NCBI RefSeq assembly: GCF_011044495.1
Contig: NZ_CP049143.1
Coordinates: 5,704,001-5,768,000, forward strand
Direction of reading: 5' to 3'
DNA length: 64,000 nucleotides
Origin: Roseimicrobium sp. ORNL1
Lineage (GTDB): Bacteria > Verrucomicrobiota > Verrucomicrobiia > Verrucomicrobiales > Verrucomicrobiaceae
A program made the position numbers and the translations under genes. Position 1 is the stretch's first letter, and each line of letters opens with the position of its first letter. Shown here in pieces: positions 61,867-64,000 of the stretch. The notes under the pieces were generated by a model. The model made no database searches and was not told where the DNA came from. It worked only from the letters and a program-made list of their open reading frames with translations.

Positions 61867-62991
61867 ATGCCATGCTCCTCCACTTCGCCGCTGAGCCGCT
61901 GCCTCCGCGCATGGATACTGACGGCCGGCGTGCTTGGGATGCTTCGCGCATTCGCACCGGGTCAGACCACGGTCACGATTTCAGGTGAGGATTTCCATAT
62001 CAATGGCAAGCCCACCTACGAAGGCCGCATGTGGAAGGGACATCGAATTGAAGGCCTGCTCATGAATGCTCGCATGGTGCAGGGAACGTTCGACGACCTC
62101 AATCCCGACACGGTCGGTATGTGGGCGTACCCAGACACGGGCAAGTGGGATGCAGAGCGAAATGTGAATGAGTTCATCGCCGCCATGCCCGAGTGGCGCA
62201 CACATGGCATGCTATCCTTTACCCTGAATCTGCAGGGCGGTTCACCGCAGGGCTATTCCAACAAACAACCGTGGCACAACTCCGCCTTCGAAAGCGATGG
62301 CAGTCTGCGACCCGAGTTCATGGCGCGCACGGAGCGCATCTTGCACAAGTCGGATGAACTGGGGATGGTGGTCATCCTGGGCTACTACTACTTCGGCCAG
62401 GATGAGCGACTGAAGGATGAAGAAGCGGTGAAACGCGGTGTGGATCTGGCGACGCAATGGGTGCTGGCGAAGGGCTTCCACAATGTGCTCATTGAGGTGA
62501 ACAATGAGTGCAACGTCGCGAAGTACGATCACGCCATTCTGAAGGCGGATCGTATCCATGAATTGATCGACCGCGTGAAGTCACACACGAAGGATGGTCG
62601 CCGGCTGCTGGTGGGCACCTCTTATGGTGGTGGCACGGTGCCAAAGGCGAATGTGGTGAGGGTGTCCGACTTCCTCCTGATGCATGGCAATGGCGTGAAG
62701 GAGCCGGAGCGCATCGCAGAAATGGTGCGCAAGGCGAGGAAGGTAGAGGGATGGCGGCCCATGCCCATCCTCTTCAATGAGGACGACCACTTCGAGTTTG
62801 ACCAGCCCATGAACAACTTCACCGCCGCTGTGAGTGAACACGCGAGCTGGGGATTCTTTGATTTCAGGTTCAAGGGTGAAGAATCGAAGCTCAACGAAGG
62901 CTACCAGAGCGTGCCGGTGAACTGGGGTATTTCCAGCGAGAGGAAGAAGGGATTCTTCAACCTGATGAAGGAGATGACAGGAGCAAAATAG
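61867..62991 (+). CDS. Secreted glycoside-hydrolase-like (TIM-barrel) protein
   Basis: This encodes 374 residues from the ATG at 61867 (a TTG three codons earlier is possible). A hydrophobic leader (LRAWILTAGVLGMLRAFAPG) precedes a domain with a clan A-like pattern: ISGEDFHINGKPTYEGRMWK, then strand and helix repeats, KGFHNVLIEVNNECN (possible acid/base glutamate) near residue 215, and MPILFNEDDHFEFDQP (possible nucleophile glutamate) near residue 300. It reads as a distant GH5/GH39-like enzyme; no firm family can be assigned. The start lies 114 bp after the start of the opposite-strand gene, so the two share a promoter region. Confidence 0.75.
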   Translation: MPCSSTSPLSRCLRAWILTAGVLGMLRAFAPGQTTVTISGEDFHINGKPTYEGRMWKGHRIEGLLMNARMVQGTFDDLNPDTVGMWAYPDTGKWDAERNVNEFIAAMPEWRTHGMLSFTLNLQGGSPQGYSNKQPWHNSAFESDGSLRPEFMARTERILHKSDELGMVVILGYYYFGQDERLKDEEAVKRGVDLATQWVLAKGFHNVLIEVNNECNVAKYDHAILKADRIHELIDRVKSHTKDGRRLLVGTSYGGGTVPKANVVRVSDFLLMHGNGVKEPERIAEMVRKARKVEGWRPMPILFNEDDHFEFDQPMNNFTAAVSEHASWGFFDFRFKGEESKLNEGYQSVPVNWGISSERKKGFFNLMKEMTGAK

Positions 62992-63036
62992 CGCCCGCGC
63001 GAGAGGATGCGTGTCGAACCGGAGATGGAAAACGAA

Positions 63037-63066
63037 GAAGGCCGGAGCTTTGATGCCCCGGCCTTC
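63037..63066. terminator. Probable bidirectional terminator hairpin
   Basis: A 9-bp stem GAAGGCCGG / CCGGCCTTC (63037-63045 and 63058-63066) lies between convergent genes ending at 62991 and 63110. There is no long T run on either side, so it is a weaker candidate than the one at 48471. Confidence 0.6.
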
Positions 63067-63109
63067 GGTAGTGATTTTCAAAGATTGGGTTCGATGAACG
63101 AGAAGCGGA

Positions 63110-63856
63110 CTACTTCAGCTCGATCTTGACGGAGTCCTTGCCCTCGATCTTCACACCGTCCACGTTCTTGAACTTGGCAGCGGCTTCAGCGTTGCCCTCC
63201 TCCAATGAGCCGAGCACCTTGAGCAGGTTGTCGTCATTCTTGGCAACTTTGTCCAGGTCGAGTTCCATGAGGGTGATGGTGTCACCCGCCACGTGAGTAG
63301 CGTCAGTGCTGGCAATGCCGCCGGGCGCCTTGATCTCCATGGTGAAGTGCAGTCCGGCAAGCATGGGCTTGAACATGGCAAGCTGGGCCTTCTTTGCCTC
63401 ATCGGGCAATTCAGGCTGCTCGGGCTTGTTCTTCTTGTTGTCGGGATTGGTGACGGTGATCGTGTTACCAGCACGGGTGAAGGTCATGGGCTTCGCCTGG
63501 CCTTGAGCACCCTCGGCGGCATACTGCAGCTTGGTGACATCCGCCACGGTGTAGACGACCTTGGCGCCCTTCTTTCCATCCGGTGAGGACACTTCCTCAT
63601 GGGACTTCAGCGTGACGCCTTCACCGAGCGACTTCGCGCGAGCTTCAGCCTTGGCCTTGTCCATTACGGCTCCCTGGAGACCTCCGGAGGCATCACCACC
63701 ACCCAGGCCGGCCAGGAGGGAAGTATTTACGAGAGAGGTCTCTTCAAGGACGGCGGAACCATCCTTGTTGAGTGTGAGGACGCCTTTGTATTCGAGGCAT
63801 GAGGACATGCCGAGAGCGGCGATAGCAAGAGTAAGAAGAGAAAATAGTTTCTTCAT
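63110..63856 (-). CDS. Hypothetical lipoprotein
   Basis: This encodes 248 residues. The signal LFSLLTLAIAALGMSSC ends in a clear lipobox with C20, so it is lipid-anchored. The mature start YKGVLTLNKDGSAVLEETS and the later TMEIKAPGGIASTDATHVAG, DTITLMELDLDKVAKNDDN resemble LppM-type or DUF3153-like bacterial lipoproteins in which a beta-rich fold surrounds a charged middle, but I cannot name the family. The sequence is Lys/Ala-rich, with a K/P/E linker (KKNKPEQPELPDEAKK, about residues 140-155). The remaining 144 bp to the window end hold no gene. Confidence 0.7.
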   Translation of the reverse strand: MKKLFSLLTLAIAALGMSSCLEYKGVLTLNKDGSAVLEETSLVNTSLLAGLGGGDASGGLQGAVMDKAKAEARAKSLGEGVTLKSHEEVSSPDGKKGAKVVYTVADVTKLQYAAEGAQGQAKPMTFTRAGNTITVTNPDNKKNKPEQPELPDEAKKAQLAMFKPMLAGLHFTMEIKAPGGIASTDATHVAGDTITLMELDLDKVAKNDDNLLKVLGSLEEGNAEAAAKFKNVDGVKIEGKDSVKIELK

Positions 63857-64000
63857 GGGGCGTTACTCTAGGCTCTTCCAGGCATGGAACACAAAGGGAA
63901 TACCAAAGTATAGTTTACGACGTTCCTGTCACACCTCCCGAAATCCTTACAATGACAGTCTCCCATCTCCCTGGCAGCATCCAGTTCCGCTCGCCGGATC

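Overview
The window reads as chromosomal DNA of a high-GC member of the Verrucomicrobiota, most likely class Verrucomicrobiae. The support is the protein mix: a PmoA/DUF6807 protein, a Tat-exported Gfo/Idh/MocA oxidoreductase, an orphan STN-like protein, a CehA/McbA metallohydrolase and an LIC_10190-type membrane protein. Further support comes from the tmRNA tag (ANSNELALAA), the general absence of clear Shine-Dalgarno sequences, and intergenic regions crowded with dispersed inverted repeats. No plasmid or phage core genes, rRNA, tRNA or CRISPR array were found.

Layout. 1-5.1 kb: small secreted proteins, an orphan NarL-type response regulator, and a tmRNA gene (4734-5081, minus) with a second, decayed copy of its 3' part 2.4 kb downstream that abuts a truncated gene. 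This looks like an old integration scar at ssrA. 5.7-9.8 kb: a large lower-GC SF1 helicase with a long coiled coil, a degenerate phospholipase-D-like domain and a zinc ribbon, similar in architecture to type II Mokosh anti-phage proteins. 10-23.5 kb: housekeeping and envelope genes (Rrf2 regulator, rarA, an AlgI/AlgJ-type O-acetylation pair, P-II, uppP, M23 peptidase, rimO). 23.8-30.7 kb: five tandem, membrane-anchored paralogues of unknown function in an alternating A-B-A-B-A order, followed by a glycosyltransferase, a methyltransferase and a polytopic LIC_10190-like protein. 34-46 kb: acetyltransferases, a formylglycine-generating-enzyme homologue, a secreted protein with a two-fold internal repeat, an RsmB-like RNA methyltransferase, a cysteine desulfurase, a nucleotide-sugar epimerase and a PmoA-family protein. 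46.9-52.4 kb: a Gfo/Idh/MocA oxidoreductase with a strong terminator, then a lower-GC NACHT protein with an N-terminal PD-(D/E)xK nuclease, a probable NLR-like defence protein. 52.5-64 kb: a sulfonate/nitrate-type ABC transporter split by a 0.6-kb palindrome, an amidase, hydrolases and lipoproteins.

Two themes stand out. First, there are two solitary candidate anti-phage proteins, both visibly poorer in GC than their surroundings. Second, there is a family of ~330-bp palindromic intergenic elements whose arms are built from decamers (ATTAGCGNNN outside, ATTAGTGNNN inside) with spacings near multiples of 10 bp. At least four copies keep most or all of this mirror arrangement (43.2, 45.8, 53.7 and 56.1 kb), and half-copies or variants lie at 12, 34.7 and 40.5 kb. 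Other repeat families also occur as inverted pairs, so many intergenic regions here are nested palindromes. All functional calls rest on sequence reading alone; GC statements are visual impressions, not calculations.
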